Positions 43,472 through 62,675 of a stretch of 64,000 nt of DNA are shown piece after piece. A program made the position numbers and the translations under genes. The DNA comes from Bifidobacterium sp. ESL0690 (GTDB taxonomy: Bacteria; Actinomycetota; Actinomycetes; Actinomycetales; Bifidobacteriaceae). Numbering within the stretch: position 1 is the first letter of the stretch; the number at the start of each line of letters is the position of its first letter. The stretch is from assembly GCF_029392315.1 (NCBI RefSeq), contig NZ_CP113939.1, forward strand, positions 124,001 to 188,000, written 5' to 3'. A model generated the notes under the pieces. The model was not told where the DNA came from. It saw only the letters and a program-made list of their open reading frames with translations, and ran no database searches.

Positions 43472-43772
43472 ATATATTATTGTAGTCAAAAGCAACATTT
43501 CGCGAGTGAATAGGCCGCGAGAGACCTTAGTTTCTTCAGTCTTGCCGCTTATTTTCTGTAACTTCTTGAATTCTAGTCCTATTTCGTGAGTCTCGATAAA
43601 TGGATTATGCCGATTTGCCGCTTGGTACATTCCGTAATCATAAGCAATGTGGAACGAGTCCGGATTTGAAGCACGGTCGCAAGGGCCCAGGGTCGTCCCA
43701 TCTCATTATTCAAACAGGAATGCCATCAACCAAAACGGCATTATTAGATAGTTCTGGGTATGGAACCGGTGA

Positions 43773-43873
43773 CACGCCGAAGAAAATGAATTACATTGAT
43801 TTGATTCTTTGTATTTCTGAGCTAGAATAACGCGTAAAGGTGCAGAAACACCTGTAGTGACACGCCGAAAGAA
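43773..43873 (+). repeat. Two ACACGCCGAAGAA-type motifs upstream of rRNA operon 1
   Basis: ACACGCCGAAGAAA (43773-43786) and ACACGCCGAAAGAA (43860-43873). Matching motifs precede operon 2 at 50822-50837 and 50919-50932. The surrounding gap 43472-43996 holds no credible gene; it also contains AATGCC/GGCATT and GAACCG/CGGTTC hairpins (43871-43893). Confidence 0.5.
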
Positions 43874-43916
43874 CCGCATCATTGCAACGGTTCTTGAGAT
43901 TTTTGCACCCTTCAAC

Positions 43917-43945
43917 TTGCGCGAAGTCCTATTTCCGCGTATATT
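43917..43945 (+). promoter_or_regulatory. Promoter of rRNA operon 1
   Basis: TTGCGC (43917-43922), a 17-bp spacer and TATATT (43940-43945), followed by TATCTCTTGCTGC. The second operon has the same -35, spacer length and downstream TATCTACTTGCTGC. A possible upstream promoter is TTGATT/TAGAAT at about 43801-43829. Confidence 0.7.
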
Positions 43946-44207
43946 TATCTCTTGCTGCTCAGCACGACAGCTTCTCTCCAAAGAGTTGAGGTTGTTTGTT
44001 GGTGTGGTGGTGGTTTGAGAACTCAAGAGTGTGTCTGTACTACTTTTTATTGTAAAGCTTTTTTGATTGCCAGTCCGGCGCGTGCCCCGTTTCGGGGTGT
44101 CCTAGGGGGCTTAATTCGTGTCGGGGTTTTTAGTGTGGACCATTCCCCCTTATGGAATGGTTCCGTCAATTATTTTGTATGGAGCCGATTTGTTCGGCCT
44201 TTCATGT

Positions 44208-49229
<5,022 letters not shown>

Positions 49230-49398
49230 CCCATCCCTCGGGATGGGGCGTGAGGCATCCTCTGCGATTGACTCCAGGCAGCACTAGCGCTTGGACGACA
49301 CAACTCGATTCAACGCATCCGACACCGCGTCCGCTTTCCGGTTCCCGGGCCGCCACATCCCATGGCGGGTCCACGGACCCACATGCATAATATAAGAT

Positions 49399-49516
49399 TT
49401 GCGGCGGCCATAGCCCAGGGGAGACGCCCGGTCCCATTCCGAACCCGGAAGCTAAGGCCTGGCACGGCGATGGTACTGCACCCGACAGGGTGTGGGAGAG
49501 TAGCCCGCCGCCGCAC
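49399..49516 (+). rRNA. rrf: 5S ribosomal RNA, copy 1
   Basis: About 118 nt; terminal stem TTGCGGCGG with CCGCCGCA, and CCCATTCCGAACCCGGAAG in loop A/B. It is identical to copy 2. Confidence 0.95.
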
Positions 49517-49531
49517 CACACTTCACGAAGA

Positions 49532-49567
49532 CCCCGCGGTCGAGCCTCACGGCCCCCGCGGGGCCTT
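49532..49567 (+). terminator. Terminator of rRNA operon 1
   Basis: CCCCGCGG (49532-49539) pairs with CCGCGGGG (49556-49563), then CCTTTCG. GC-rich filler without a gene continues to about 49720. Confidence 0.75.
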
Positions 49568-49815
49568 TCGCATACCCGGCACCCCGCACGGCCGGGCCAG
49601 CCATACCGAACCCAAGGCCACACACACCAGAACACGGGACGCAACCCGCGTGAACCCGCGGCCAGGCCCCACACGCAGGGCCACGCACCAAACACCGCAC
49701 ACCGAAACTCATGGCACCGTGACACGGGCTTCAGGTCTTAGCGTTTTCAGCATTCGGATTCAGAAGCAAGTTTTAAACTCCATGAGCGGAACAGCATATG
49801 CTACACTCATCATTA

Positions 49816-49837
49816 AACGTACCGCATAACGTACGTT
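49816..49837. promoter_or_regulatory. Operator-like inverted repeat before the toxin-antitoxin pair
   Basis: AACGTAC (49816-49822) and GTACGTT (49831-49837) are exact inverted copies, 33 bp before the antitoxin start, where YefM-type proteins normally bind and autorepress. Confidence 0.6.
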
Positions 49838-49869
49838 AATAATAACGAGACTTTAGTAGGGCGGCAAAA

Positions 49870-50133
49870 ATGGATACGTATACTCCGACGGCAGCAAGGA
49901 AGAATCTGTACCAGATTCTCAAGGATGTCAATGTTCAGCGTAAGCCGGTAGTTATTTCTCCTGCAAGAGGCAACAAGGACGAGGAAGCAGTGGTAGTCAA
50001 TCGTACCGATTGGAACTCAATTATGGAAACCCTCTACCTGGAGAATACAGGCACTCTTGCAACGGCTGAAAAACGTCGCGCTGATGACAGCGGAACCACG
50101 GATATCGATGACATCGATTGGGATACGCTGTGA
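49870..50133 (+). CDS. yefM: YefM/Phd-family antitoxin
   Basis: An 87-residue antitoxin. The N-terminal DNA-binding/dimerisation domain (1-55) has the family pattern YTPTAARKNLYQILKDVN and VVISPARGNKDEEAVVVNRTDW. The C-terminal 30 residues are acidic and would wrap the toxin (DDSGTTDIDDIDWDTL). AGGGCGG precedes the ATG. The toxin gene starts in its stop codon, the usual antitoxin-first order with GTGA coupling. The palindrome upstream fits autoregulation. Confidence 0.88.
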   Translation: MDTYTPTAARKNLYQILKDVNVQRKPVVISPARGNKDEEAVVVNRTDWNSIMETLYLENTGTLATAEKRRADDSGTTDIDDIDWDTL

Positions 50134-50393
50134 CGTACCGCGTCGTAATCAAGAACTCGGCCAAATCCGATCTTAAAAAACTCAAGCGTTCACATCTTCA
50201 GCAATCATTCATGCAGGTAGTCTCAGATCTGAAGTCCGACCCCTACCAGCCGACTCAATCATTTGAAAAGTTGCAGCCGGTTAGCAGAGGATTGTATTCT
50301 CGACGGATTAACAGCCAGCATCGTGTTGTCTACGATATCGATGACGATACGCAGACCGTAACGATATATGCGGCATGGAGCCATTACGAATAA
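50130..50393 (+). CDS. yoeB: YoeB/Txe-family toxin
   Basis: An 87-residue ribosome-dependent mRNA interferase of the RelE fold. TYRVVIKNSAKSDLKKLKRS begins the fold, PYQPTQSFEKLQP is the YoeB loop, and GLYSRRINSQHRVVYDI and the end WSHYE carry the basic, His and C-terminal Tyr residues used in catalysis. The GTG start at 50130 overlaps the antitoxin stop (GTGA). The pair lies between two nearly identical rRNA operons. Confidence 0.88.
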   Translation: MTYRVVIKNSAKSDLKKLKRSHLQQSFMQVVSDLKSDPYQPTQSFEKLQPVSRGLYSRRINSQHRVVYDIDDDTQTVTIYAAWSHYE

Positions 50394-51054
50394 AAGAAGC
50401 TCTATCTTGCCCGCGTACACAATTGAGATGAACGGAGAGGCTGCGAGAAACTCAGCCGCATTCTCTTTCTATGTGTACCTGCCTCTATAACCAGGAATTT
50501 CTGCTTACGTAACATTCAAGTTGAAGTTCGGATAATAAGTAAAGCTTGAATCTTCAATGTCGGGTTTTTACCTACTGCTAAATGCCTAAGCTCTCTTTGG
50601 TGCTTTGATGTTTACGAAAATGTATGTGAGCGACTCTTGATGTTCGGATCAACGGTGACTCATGACTGGTGGCTACTTAAACGAACATAATGTCCATTAT
50701 CGGCATTTGACGGTTATAGCTTGAATACTCAGGACATTGGTATCAAGACTTGGCTGATGTTGATCGTGGTTGCTGCTCCCCCATAAAGAGGGGTGACAGT
50801 TTCTTGTCTTCACCAACGAAGACACGCCGATAATGAACGAACCAGAATATTTTCTGATTATTTTTTAGGATTTTCTACGCCGCAAACAGCCTTAAAATGC
50901 TTAATACCCGTAATTTCAACACGCCGAAGAAACGTTGAAATTTCACCGAATTTTGACCTTTTGTTCGAATAGGACTTGCGCTCGGGGGCAACCTCGTGTA
51001 AGTTATCTACTTGCTGCCTGACGGCGACAACAAATCTTCGAGATTGATTGAAGT
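50394..51054 (+). other. Gap between toxin gene and rRNA operon 2
   Basis: No credible ORF. It contains a TCTCAGCCGCATTCTC-type hairpin after the toxin gene (about 50439-50475), two ACACGCCGA motifs (50822-50837, 50919-50932), a hairpin ATTTCAAC/GTTGAAAT (50913-50940) with the second motif in its loop, and the operon promoter. Confidence 0.6.
50976..51004 (+). promoter_or_regulatory. Promoter of rRNA operon 2
   Basis: TTGCGC (50976-50981), a 17-bp spacer and TAAGTT (50999-51004), then ATCTACTTGCTGCC, parallel to operon 1. Confidence 0.7.
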
Positions 51055-51265
51055 TGTTGGTGTGGTGGTGGTTTGAGAACTCAAGAGTGTGTCTGTACTA
51101 CTTTTTATTGTAAAGCTTTTTTGATTGCCAGTCCGGCGCGTGCCCCGTTTCGGGGTGTCCTAGGGGGCTTAATTCGTGTCGGGGTTTTTAGTGTGGACCA
51201 TTCCCCCTTATGGAATGGTTCCGTCAATTATTTTGTATGGAGCCGATTTGTTCGGCCTTTCATGT

Positions 51266-56285
<5,020 letters not shown>

Positions 56286-56454
56286 CCCATCCCTCGGGAT
56301 GGGGCGTGAGGCATCCTCTGCGATTGACTCCAGGCAGCACTAGCGCTTGGACGACACAACTCGATTCAACGCATCCGACACCGCGTCCGCTTTCCGGTTC
56401 CCGGGCCGCCACATCCCATGGCGGGTCCACGGACCCACATGCATAATATAAGAT

Positions 56455-56572
56455 TTGCGGCGGCCATAGCCCAGGGGAGACGCCCGGTCCCATTCCGAAC
56501 CCGGAAGCTAAGGCCTGGCACGGCGATGGTACTGCACCCGACAGGGTGTGGGAGAGTAGCCCGCCGCCGCAC
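56455..56572 (+). rRNA. rrf: 5S ribosomal RNA, copy 2
   Basis: Identical to copy 1, 170 nt after the 23S end. Confidence 0.95.
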
Positions 56573-56587
56573 CACACTTCACGAAGA

Positions 56588-56623
56588 CCCCGCGGTCGAG
56601 CCTCACGGCCCCCGCGGGGCCTT
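56588..56623 (+). terminator. Terminator of rRNA operon 2
   Basis: CCCCGCGG (56588-56595) pairs with CCGCGGGG (56612-56619), then CCTTTCG. It is identical to the first terminator. Confidence 0.75.
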
Positions 56624-56881
56624 TCGCATACCCGGCACCCCGCACGGCCTCCCACACACCCGCGGAACCCCGCAAGGCCCGGGACGCAACCAACAAAACC
56701 ACCGCCGCGGCCAGGCCCCGCGGAACAGCGTGGGACCTACACGGCAGCTTGAGATGAACATGTAAAACGGCCGGGCATGGGATTCCGGAAAAACAGGAGC
56801 CGTAAATGACACGGACAATGATGTCGTGCCCCACCGCCCCGTGCAAGGCGCCGGCACCCCGCGGCGCGGCCTATTCAACGG

Positions 56882-57124
56882 TTGACGGAATCCAAAGGCA
56901 TGCCCCTGGCCGCCTACGTGGCGACTTTGCCGGAATTCCGGAACCGAGGCCATGCCCGGTCCCTGTCGAGGAAGGCGCTCGACGCCCCGCGACGGACGGG
57001 CCACGGGGAAGCGACCCTGGCCGCGGCCGACGGCGACGACGCCGCGATCGGGGCCCATCGGGACGCCGGCTTTCAAGACGGAAACCGACACCCGACACTG
57101 TGTCCCGAATGGCCTCAACTCTGA
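56882..57124 (+). pseudogene. Relic of a GNAT acetyltransferase
   Basis: A short open frame with TTG as the only start and no ribosome site reads AAYVATLPEFRNRGHARSLS, then DGDDAAIGAHRDAGF. This resembles the acetyl-CoA loop (Q/RxxGxA) and the C-terminal helix of GNAT proteins, but the N-terminal half is missing and GC content is higher than in the neighbours. The reading frame before it (56805 on) is interrupted. Probably a decayed gene. Confidence 0.5.
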
Positions 57125-58109
57125 GCTGTGAGGAAATTTTCGATTCCGTATTCGAAGCCGTCTAGCAGGAAGTCTGTTGCGTTTTCAGAGATTTTGGCAT
57201 GGGGCACCAATGCGTCGAAGACGTGGAACGCTCCGGGGAAGACACGGAACTTCGTCTCCACGCCGGCAGCGGCAAGGCGATCCATATAGGTGACCGTTTC
57301 ATCGTGGAACGGTTCGATATCACCCACATAGCTCAACGTCGGAGGAAGCCCGCTTAAATCTTCAGCCCTGGCTGGGGCGGCATATGCCGGTACGTCACCA
57401 GTAACTCTTCGATTTCCCAGATACATATTCCAACACAAACGATTTGAAGCAGTGTTCCAGACGGGAGCATCGTTGTCGCATGAACTTGGGGTCTCGCGGT
57501 CGTCCAACATCGGGCAGATTGGCACTTGGAAGGCGATATTTACGTCTTTTCGGTCCCGGGCCAAAGACTGACTGCAGCTGTAAGATTGCCGCCTGCGCTG
57601 GCTCCTGCAACAATCAATTGGTCAGGGCGTACGCCAAGTTGCCTGGCGTGGTCTCTTAGCCACAGCAGTGTCCAATAACAATCCTCAAGAGCCGCAGGAT
57701 ACGGAGCTTCGGTGGATTTGCGGTAGTCGGGAGCCACGAGAACTGCATTGGTCGCGTCCACTATTTTTTCAAAATAAAAGGCTTCGAGTTCCGGGGATTC
57801 AAGAGCGAATCCACCGCCGTGAATCCATAGAATGCCGGGAGTCGATTTAAGGGAAGTATCCGCATTGGCGTCTTTGCTGGCACGATTGGCTTTCGGGCTG
57901 TAGATACAGATACGGAGGCTACTTCCGTCAGGCCTGCGCAGATGCTGCTGTTCATAATGCAAATGCGTATAGTTAGCCCCATTCAGCAGACGAGTCGCTC
58001 GGTTCGCCCAGCGGATCGATGTCGGGGTAAAGTACGGTAAAACGCGCCGAATCATTTGACCGGTGTCTCGTAGTTCTGGGTCGATCATATCGTCGCTGAT
58101 ATGTGCCAT
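57115..58109 (-). pseudogene. Frameshifted alpha/beta-hydrolase (HSL-type esterase)
   Basis: Two adjacent frames together make one hormone-sensitive-lipase-family esterase of about 330 residues. The first (58109 to about 57560) has the oxyanion motif WIHGGGFALESPE and nucleophile elbow GASAGGNLTAAVSL. The second (about 57564 to 57115) continues with ARDRKDVNIAFQVPICPMLDD, the acid in SYVGDIEPFHDE and the catalytic His in GAFHVFDA. They join at CAGTCTTTGGCCCGG, where one base is missing. AAGGAG precedes the ATG at 58109. All catalytic parts are intact, so the shift is recent or a sequence error; similar indels occur in the nearby rRNA genes. Confidence 0.75.
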
Positions 58110-58190
58110 CGCCTGCTCCTTATTGAAGAAATGCCAAGTTATATTCATTTGGCTATAAAACGAATATAACTTGGCATATCGATTGTGATT

Positions 58191-58514
58191 TTATTTCTTT
58201 GGAGAGGGCGATTTGTCCGTTGCCGGCTTCAACAAAGCCTGCAAATCGTGCAGATACGTTGCGAACGCGTCTCGGCCCGCCGAAGTCACTGAAACGTAGG
58301 TGGCAGGTTTTCTACCTTCGAAGGTCTTTTCGGTGGAGATATACCCGGCTTCCTCCAGTTTGGTCAGGTGAACCGAGAGGTTGCCATTGGTCATATTGAG
58401 AAGCTGCTTGAGTTTTGAGAATGATATGGATTCGTCGTCGTTCAGACTGGTCAGTGTGGTCATGATTCGTAGTCGCGAAGGCGCGTGAATGACGGGATTG
58501 AGCTGCTCACTCAT
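58191..58514 (-). CDS. Winged-helix transcriptional regulator
   Basis: A 107-residue wHTH protein of the small MarR/ArsR-like type without metal site. LNPVIHAPSRLRIMTTLTSL starts it; FSKLKQLLNMTNGNLSVHLTKLEEAGYISTEK is the helix-turn-helix and GRKPATYVSVTSAGR the wing. Such regulators are encoded with a membrane protein, as here: its ATG overlaps the stop of the upstream gene (ATGA), with AGGAG at a good distance. It probably represses its own operon through the palindromes at 59281-59311. The inducer is unknown. Confidence 0.85.
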   Translation of the reverse strand: MSEQLNPVIHAPSRLRIMTTLTSLNDDESISFSKLKQLLNMTNGNLSVHLTKLEEAGYISTEKTFEGRKPATYVSVTSAGRDAFATYLHDLQALLKPATDKSPSPKK

Positions 58515-59218
58515 GCATGCTGCTCCTGATCCAGATTGGCAACGGTTTCGGCTGCTCGATGGTGTGCGAATATCAGCGCCGCAAGGAAAGCTATCAGCAG
58601 TCCGCCGCCGCCAAGCAAGGCCATAATCCAATATCCTACAGGTATGCCAGCGAGAATTGTGCTCCAGCTTAGCGCCATCATCCATACGCCGGTGATTGAT
58701 AGTGTGAGGTCGTTGTACATGGCGCCTTGGAGCCAGTAGATGAGTCCGAGTATCAGCGGCACCACGAAGTTGTAGAGCACTGACATCTCAGTGTTTCCGG
58801 GACCGTATTTGTCTGCGAATATCGCAAGACCGCACATGCTGAAGATAAACGCAAGAGGGTACGACCAACCGGCTACTTTCCCCATGCGTTTGAAATAATG
58901 GAACATCGGGTTTTCGGATCGGATACCGGATGCGTCCCGCACGTTCAGAAGGCAGGAAGCGATGAAAGCCAAAATCAATGCGATGGCGAAGATGATGAAT
59001 GACCATGCACTGGTGGTGGTGTCACCGCCTGTGAGAGGTGTGGTTCCGAGGGCGAGAATCGAGTAGCCAATGAGCCAAGCGGCTCCCCAGATGCCAAAAT
59101 GAATATAAGATCCTTGATTTCTGGCCAGATTTGTTCGTTTTCGTTGCGTTTTCACGATATTCAGTGCATCAACTGGATTCGGAATCTGCTCATTGTCTGA
59201 AGATTTGTTCTCTAGCAT
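58511..59218 (-). CDS. Six-helix membrane protein coupled to a wHTH regulator
   Basis: A 235-residue integral membrane protein of unknown function with a polar 40-residue N-terminus and six hydrophobic segments (about 42-60, 72-92, 118-136, 146-165, 172-190, 196-218). No enzyme or transporter motif is evident. GGAGG precedes its ATG. It is the first gene of a two-gene unit with the regulator; the arrangement resembles signal-responsive pairs where the membrane protein adjusts or senses the envelope, but that is inference. Confidence 0.75.
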   Translation of the reverse strand: MLENKSSDNEQIPNPVDALNIVKTQRKRTNLARNQGSYIHFGIWGAAWLIGYSILALGTTPLTGGDTTTSAWSFIIFAIALILAFIASCLLNVRDASGIRSENPMFHYFKRMGKVAGWSYPLAFIFSMCGLAIFADKYGPGNTEMSVLYNFVVPLILGLIYWLQGAMYNDLTLSITGVWMMALSWSTILAGIPVGYWIMALLGGGGLLIAFLAALIFAHHRAAETVANLDQEQHA

Positions 59219-59280
59219 CGCTGCTGCCCTCCAGGAAGCTGGTTAGTTAGTTGATTGACTAATTGCTGCAATTACAAAGT

Positions 59281-59311
59281 AGTTTATAGTATAAACTTGA
59301 TTTGTCAAATC
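59281..59311 (-). promoter_or_regulatory. Promoter with two overlapping palindromes
   Basis: AGTTTAT-AGT-ATAAACT (59281-59297) and GATTTG-T-CAAATC (59299-59311) abut each other. Read on the minus strand the second contains TTGACA, a consensus -35, and the first covers the -10 region (TAAACT, 16 bp away). This suits autorepression by the wHTH protein. Confidence 0.6.
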
Positions 59312-59512
59312 TAATACTTCTCTTCGGGATACTCCGAACGATACTTATGGATGTATAAATTGTATGAAATGTCGCAAAATGTTGAAATTCTGGCGTTTAA
59401 TACCATAAAAAAATTTAAAAAACAAGTCTTTTTTTCTGATTTATTTTCCTTTATTCTATTTGGAGACACAACGGCACAATAGTGTCGCGTAATAGAGTGA
59501 AGCGGAGCGCCA

Positions 59513-61492
59513 ATGCGTGCGAAGACAAGGCTGGCCAAGTTTGTGGCATTGTTGCCACTGCTGGCGGTAGCGGCAATGATTGCGTCGTTGCTGGTGCCGC
59601 AGAACACTGCAGTTGCAGGAGATGGTAAATCTTCAAGCACCGTAAGCTCAAATGTTTCTTATGATTCAGATAGCCGAGTCGAAGCAAACCAGCTAGTACA
59701 AAGTAATCAAACAACTGCAGAACGTGCATACTCCAATGAAGGAGTGGCAGCTGAGAGCCAGATACGACCTAGCGGTTTGGTAATCAAGGCGGATGCTTTG
59801 GAGTCAACTGCAGCCGCTGGGAATCAAGGCTATTCAGTGCAGGCTGTGGCCGATACTGTTACGGCGGAAGACGACACTTGGGGTGGGGTGGCCAAAGACC
59901 TTGGTAAGGGCCTCGCGCAAGTCAACAGCACTTATGCTTCGGGTGACAGGACTACGGCCGCCTCGCAGATGAGTGCGGTTTCGACCAGATATACGGCTTC
60001 CAATTTCAGCCGCGCGGTGCAGGAAACGCTGGGCGCCGATCGTCAGCAAGGCGAGATGAATCAGTTCCAGTCCGTGCAGCAACTGACGTATAGCGACGGG
60101 CACGGGGCCGATTTGGCTGCGCAGATTTCTGCGCTTTCCGGCGAGCTTGACGACGCTTCGGCACAGCTCGATGCCAGTCCAAACCTTGCCAAGCCCAAGG
60201 CTTATGCGGCTCAGATCGAGCAGGCGGTCAAGGAACAGCGCAAGGTGCTGCAGAAGAACAAGAAGACCAAGTTCTATGGCAAGGGAAACCGCACCTGGCT
60301 TCAGGTCGCGGGGCAGATGGGCAAGGTCATCGATCAGGGCGTTGCCGCTTCGAAAGCCGGGGACGGCGAAAAGGGCGCCGATAAGGTCAACGAAGCCTAT
60401 TACCAGTACTACGAAAAGCTCGGCTTCGAAAAGAACGTGATGAACGCGATTTCGGGCTCTCGCGTCTCCTATATGGAAAGCTGCTTCAAGGAACTGCGCA
60501 AGGCCATGGTGCGTGGGGACGCGCCTGCCGGCATCAAGAAGCAGGCCGATGAGCTCAAGGCCAACCTCAATGTCGATGCGAAAAAACTTGATGGCGGGGC
60601 CGAAGATCAGGTCAATGGAGCCACGAAATTCGCTACCAGCTCAATCGGGCAGTCGTTCTTGATTCTGGTGCGTGAAGGACTTGAAGCGCTTCTGGTGGTC
60701 GCGGCCATCATCGCCTACATGCTCAAAAGCGATAACAAAAAACTTGTCAAGTGGATTTATCTTGGCGTCATCGTCGGTCTCATTGGCTCGGGGCTGATGG
60801 CAGTGCTGTTCGCAGTGTTCTTCAACGGCAACGGGCCGCAACAGGAGATTATGGAGGGTGTGGTCGCACTCATCGCGATGTGCATGCTCATCTACACAAG
60901 CAACTGGATGCTCTCGAAATCCGATGTTGAAGCGTGGCAAAACTATATCGGCGATAAGACGAAAAAGGCCGTTTCGGGCGTGGCCGCAGCCGATTCGCTG
61001 ACATTCGCTGGCGTCGTTTCGCTTGCGATGCTGAGCTTCCTGGCCGTCTTCCGTGAAGGTGCCGAGACCGTGATGTTCTACCAGAGCGTCTACTCGATGA
61101 CCAAGGATTCGAAGGGCATGTGGATCGGCGGTTTGGCGGCTGCGGTCGTGCTGGTTCTCGTATTCGTGTTGATCCGCTTCACTTCCGTGCACATTCCGTT
61201 GCATCCGTTCTTCCTTATCACCTCGGCGTTGCTGGCCGTGTTGGCCGTTACGTTCGCCGGCGGTGGCGTGCACTCGCTGATCGAAGGCGATGCCATCAAC
61301 GGAACGTACTTGGCGACTATGCCGACCAACGAATGGCTTGGGCTGTATCCATACACCGAAACCATCGTCGCGCAGATTATCGCGGCTGTGGTGATTATCG
61401 GATTGTTCGTCGTTTTCGGTATCCGCAAGCATCACGAAAAAGTGATGAACGCTGCTCAACCTTCTGATTCCAAGGAGGCCATCGCGAAATGA
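59513..61492 (+). CDS. FTR1-family ferrous/ferric iron permease
   Basis: A 659-residue protein. The signal peptide (1-36) is followed by an extracytoplasmic region of about 340 residues. The FTR1/EfeU membrane domain starts near 381 and has seven helices with the two REGxE iron-binding motifs, REGLEALLV (about 387) and REGAETVMF (514). GGAG precedes the ATG. It heads a unit with a 40-aa ORF, a P19-like lipoprotein and a DUF2318-type protein, a set known from siderophore-independent iron uptake (sif-like) in bifidobacteria. It should import iron; no clear DtxR/Fur box was seen upstream. Confidence 0.92.
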   Translation: MRAKTRLAKFVALLPLLAVAAMIASLLVPQNTAVAGDGKSSSTVSSNVSYDSDSRVEANQLVQSNQTTAERAYSNEGVAAESQIRPSGLVIKADALESTAAAGNQGYSVQAVADTVTAEDDTWGGVAKDLGKGLAQVNSTYASGDRTTAASQMSAVSTRYTASNFSRAVQETLGADRQQGEMNQFQSVQQLTYSDGHGADLAAQISALSGELDDASAQLDASPNLAKPKAYAAQIEQAVKEQRKVLQKNKKTKFYGKGNRTWLQVAGQMGKVIDQGVAASKAGDGEKGADKVNEAYYQYYEKLGFEKNVMNAISGSRVSYMESCFKELRKAMVRGDAPAGIKKQADELKANLNVDAKKLDGGAEDQVNGATKFATSSIGQSFLILVREGLEALLVVAAIIAYMLKSDNKKLVKWIYLGVIVGLIGSGLMAVLFAVFFNGNGPQQEIMEGVVALIAMCMLIYTSNWMLSKSDVEAWQNYIGDKTKKAVSGVAAADSLTFAGVVSLAMLSFLAVFREGAETVMFYQSVYSMTKDSKGMWIGGLAAAVVLVLVFVLIRFTSVHIPLHPFFLITSALLAVLAVTFAGGGVHSLIEGDAINGTYLATMPTNEWLGLYPYTETIVAQIIAAVVIIGLFVVFGIRKHHEKVMNAAQPSDSKEAIAK

Positions 61493-61611
61493 ATACCAAG
61501 ACGATTGCCGCTGAGGCACCCATGGCCTTGTTCATGGTTGCTGATGTGCGGGGTTGTAGGAAGGCGGTGAAAGCCAGGGAATCGGCCGATTCCGCTGAAC
61601 TCGCAGCATAA
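61489..61611 (+). CDS. 40-aa ORF coupled to the iron permease gene
   Basis: A 40-residue ORF too short for usual gene finders. Its ATG overlaps the permease stop (ATGA), and a perfect AAGGAGG (61472-61478) lies 10 nt upstream, inside the end of the permease gene. The product begins MNTKTIAAEAPMALFMVADV and ends with RESADSAELAA; it has a short hydrophobic stretch and one Cys but no transmembrane helix. It is unrecognised. It may be a small accessory subunit or a translation-coupling ORF. Confidence 0.6.
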   Translation: MNTKTIAAEAPMALFMVADVRGCRKAVKARESADSAELAA

Positions 61612-61717
61612 CGTGGTCGGGAAAGGGAACGGTAAATCGCTGTCGACGAGCCGTTCGACATATACCGTCTTAGAAAAATTTAATGATAGATATTCCAAAA
61701 ATAAACAGGAGAAAACA

Positions 61718-62359
61718 ATGAAGAAAAGCAAACTGACCGGCCTGCTGGCCGCTGTGGTCGCAGGTGCGCTCGCGTTCTCGCTCGCCGCTTGCGGGTCGAA
61801 CGGTTCGGGTTCTGCTTCCAGTGACAAGGGCAAGTCCAGCTCGTCGTCCTCGCAGAAATCGGATAAGAAGGCGAACAGCAATGGCGCGAAGTTCGAGGAG
61901 ATTCCGATCGGACACGACCAGCAGATTTTCCCGCTCAACATTGCGACCGTCTACTTCCAGCCGGTTGATATGTACCCGCAGGGCATGGGACTTTCCGCGG
62001 CTGAATCGAATCTCCATCTCGAGGCCGATATCCATGCGCTCAAGGACAACAACCTCGGCTACGGCACCGGCGACTTCATCCCGAAGCTTACCGTCAAGTA
62101 CGAAATCCAGGACAAGAACGACCCGAACAACAAGCAGGACGGCACGTTCATGGAGATGAACGCCGATGACGGCCCGCACTACGGCGCCAACATCAAGCTC
62201 GACAAGGCCGGTCAGTACAAGCTCACCTACACCATCTACAGCCCCGAGACCAACGGCTGGACGCTGCACGTCGACCCGGACACCGGCGTCAAGGGCCGCT
62301 TCTGGACGAAGCCGATTGTGGCTACGTTCGACTGGAATTACGTCGTGCATCAGTGGTGA
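61718..62359 (+). CDS. P19/Tpd-like iron-uptake lipoprotein
   Basis: A 213-residue lipoprotein: signal peptide with lipobox LAAC (Cys25), then a Ser/Lys-rich linker (26-55), then a P19-type iron-transport domain. The metal-site residues seem present: VYFQPVDMYPQGM and LHLEADIHA, the Met/His pattern of copper-and-iron-binding P19. CAGGAG is 7 nt upstream of ATG 61718. In such systems the lipoprotein binds and perhaps oxidises or reduces iron before handing it to FTR1. Its position after the permease gene supports this. Confidence 0.88.
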   Translation: MKKSKLTGLLAAVVAGALAFSLAACGSNGSGSASSDKGKSSSSSSQKSDKKANSNGAKFEEIPIGHDQQIFPLNIATVYFQPVDMYPQGMGLSAAESNLHLEADIHALKDNNLGYGTGDFIPKLTVKYEIQDKNDPNNKQDGTFMEMNADDGPHYGANIKLDKAGQYKLTYTIYSPETNGWTLHVDPDTGVKGRFWTKPIVATFDWNYVVHQW

Positions 62360-62389
62360 TTTTCTAAATCAATTTGAGAAATCAATGAC

Positions 62390-62482
62390 GTGGTGGAGGA
62401 GGGGGACATACTTGCTTCGGAACCCTCAAGGCCGGTAGGCCAAGCTTTACTCCTCAGCAAGCATGTCCCCCTCCTCCACCAC
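62390..62482 (+). repeat. Hairpin element A: conserved loop, variable arms
   Basis: 27-nt arms 62390-62416 and 62456-62482 pair with a single mismatch and enclose a 39-nt loop containing AGGCCGGTAGGCCAAGCTTT. The loop matches that of element B (62676-62766, opposite strand), while the outer arm (GTGGTGGAGGAGGGGGA) is unrelated to B's. It lies 31 bp after the lipoprotein stop. Confidence 0.9.
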
Positions 62483-62675
62483 TCAACGGGTGTAACTCGT
62501 TTTGATATGAATGTTCACCATGATGCAAAGCGACTAGAGCGGATAAAAATAGTTTTTGCTTAGTTAAGAAATTTGTGAACTCACGTGATGCCTGGTTAAA
62601 CATGGTTTGATATTTTTCTTTTTATTTTGTTGTTTTGACTGCTTCAGCACTTTCAGTGGCTGAGTCTTTGGTTGA

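Noticed and set aside
43600..43830. Plus-strand ORF of 76 codons upstream of rRNA operon 1
   Set aside because: No ribosome site or domain; it contains a hairpin and the ACACGCCGAAGAA motif, so it is regulatory sequence.
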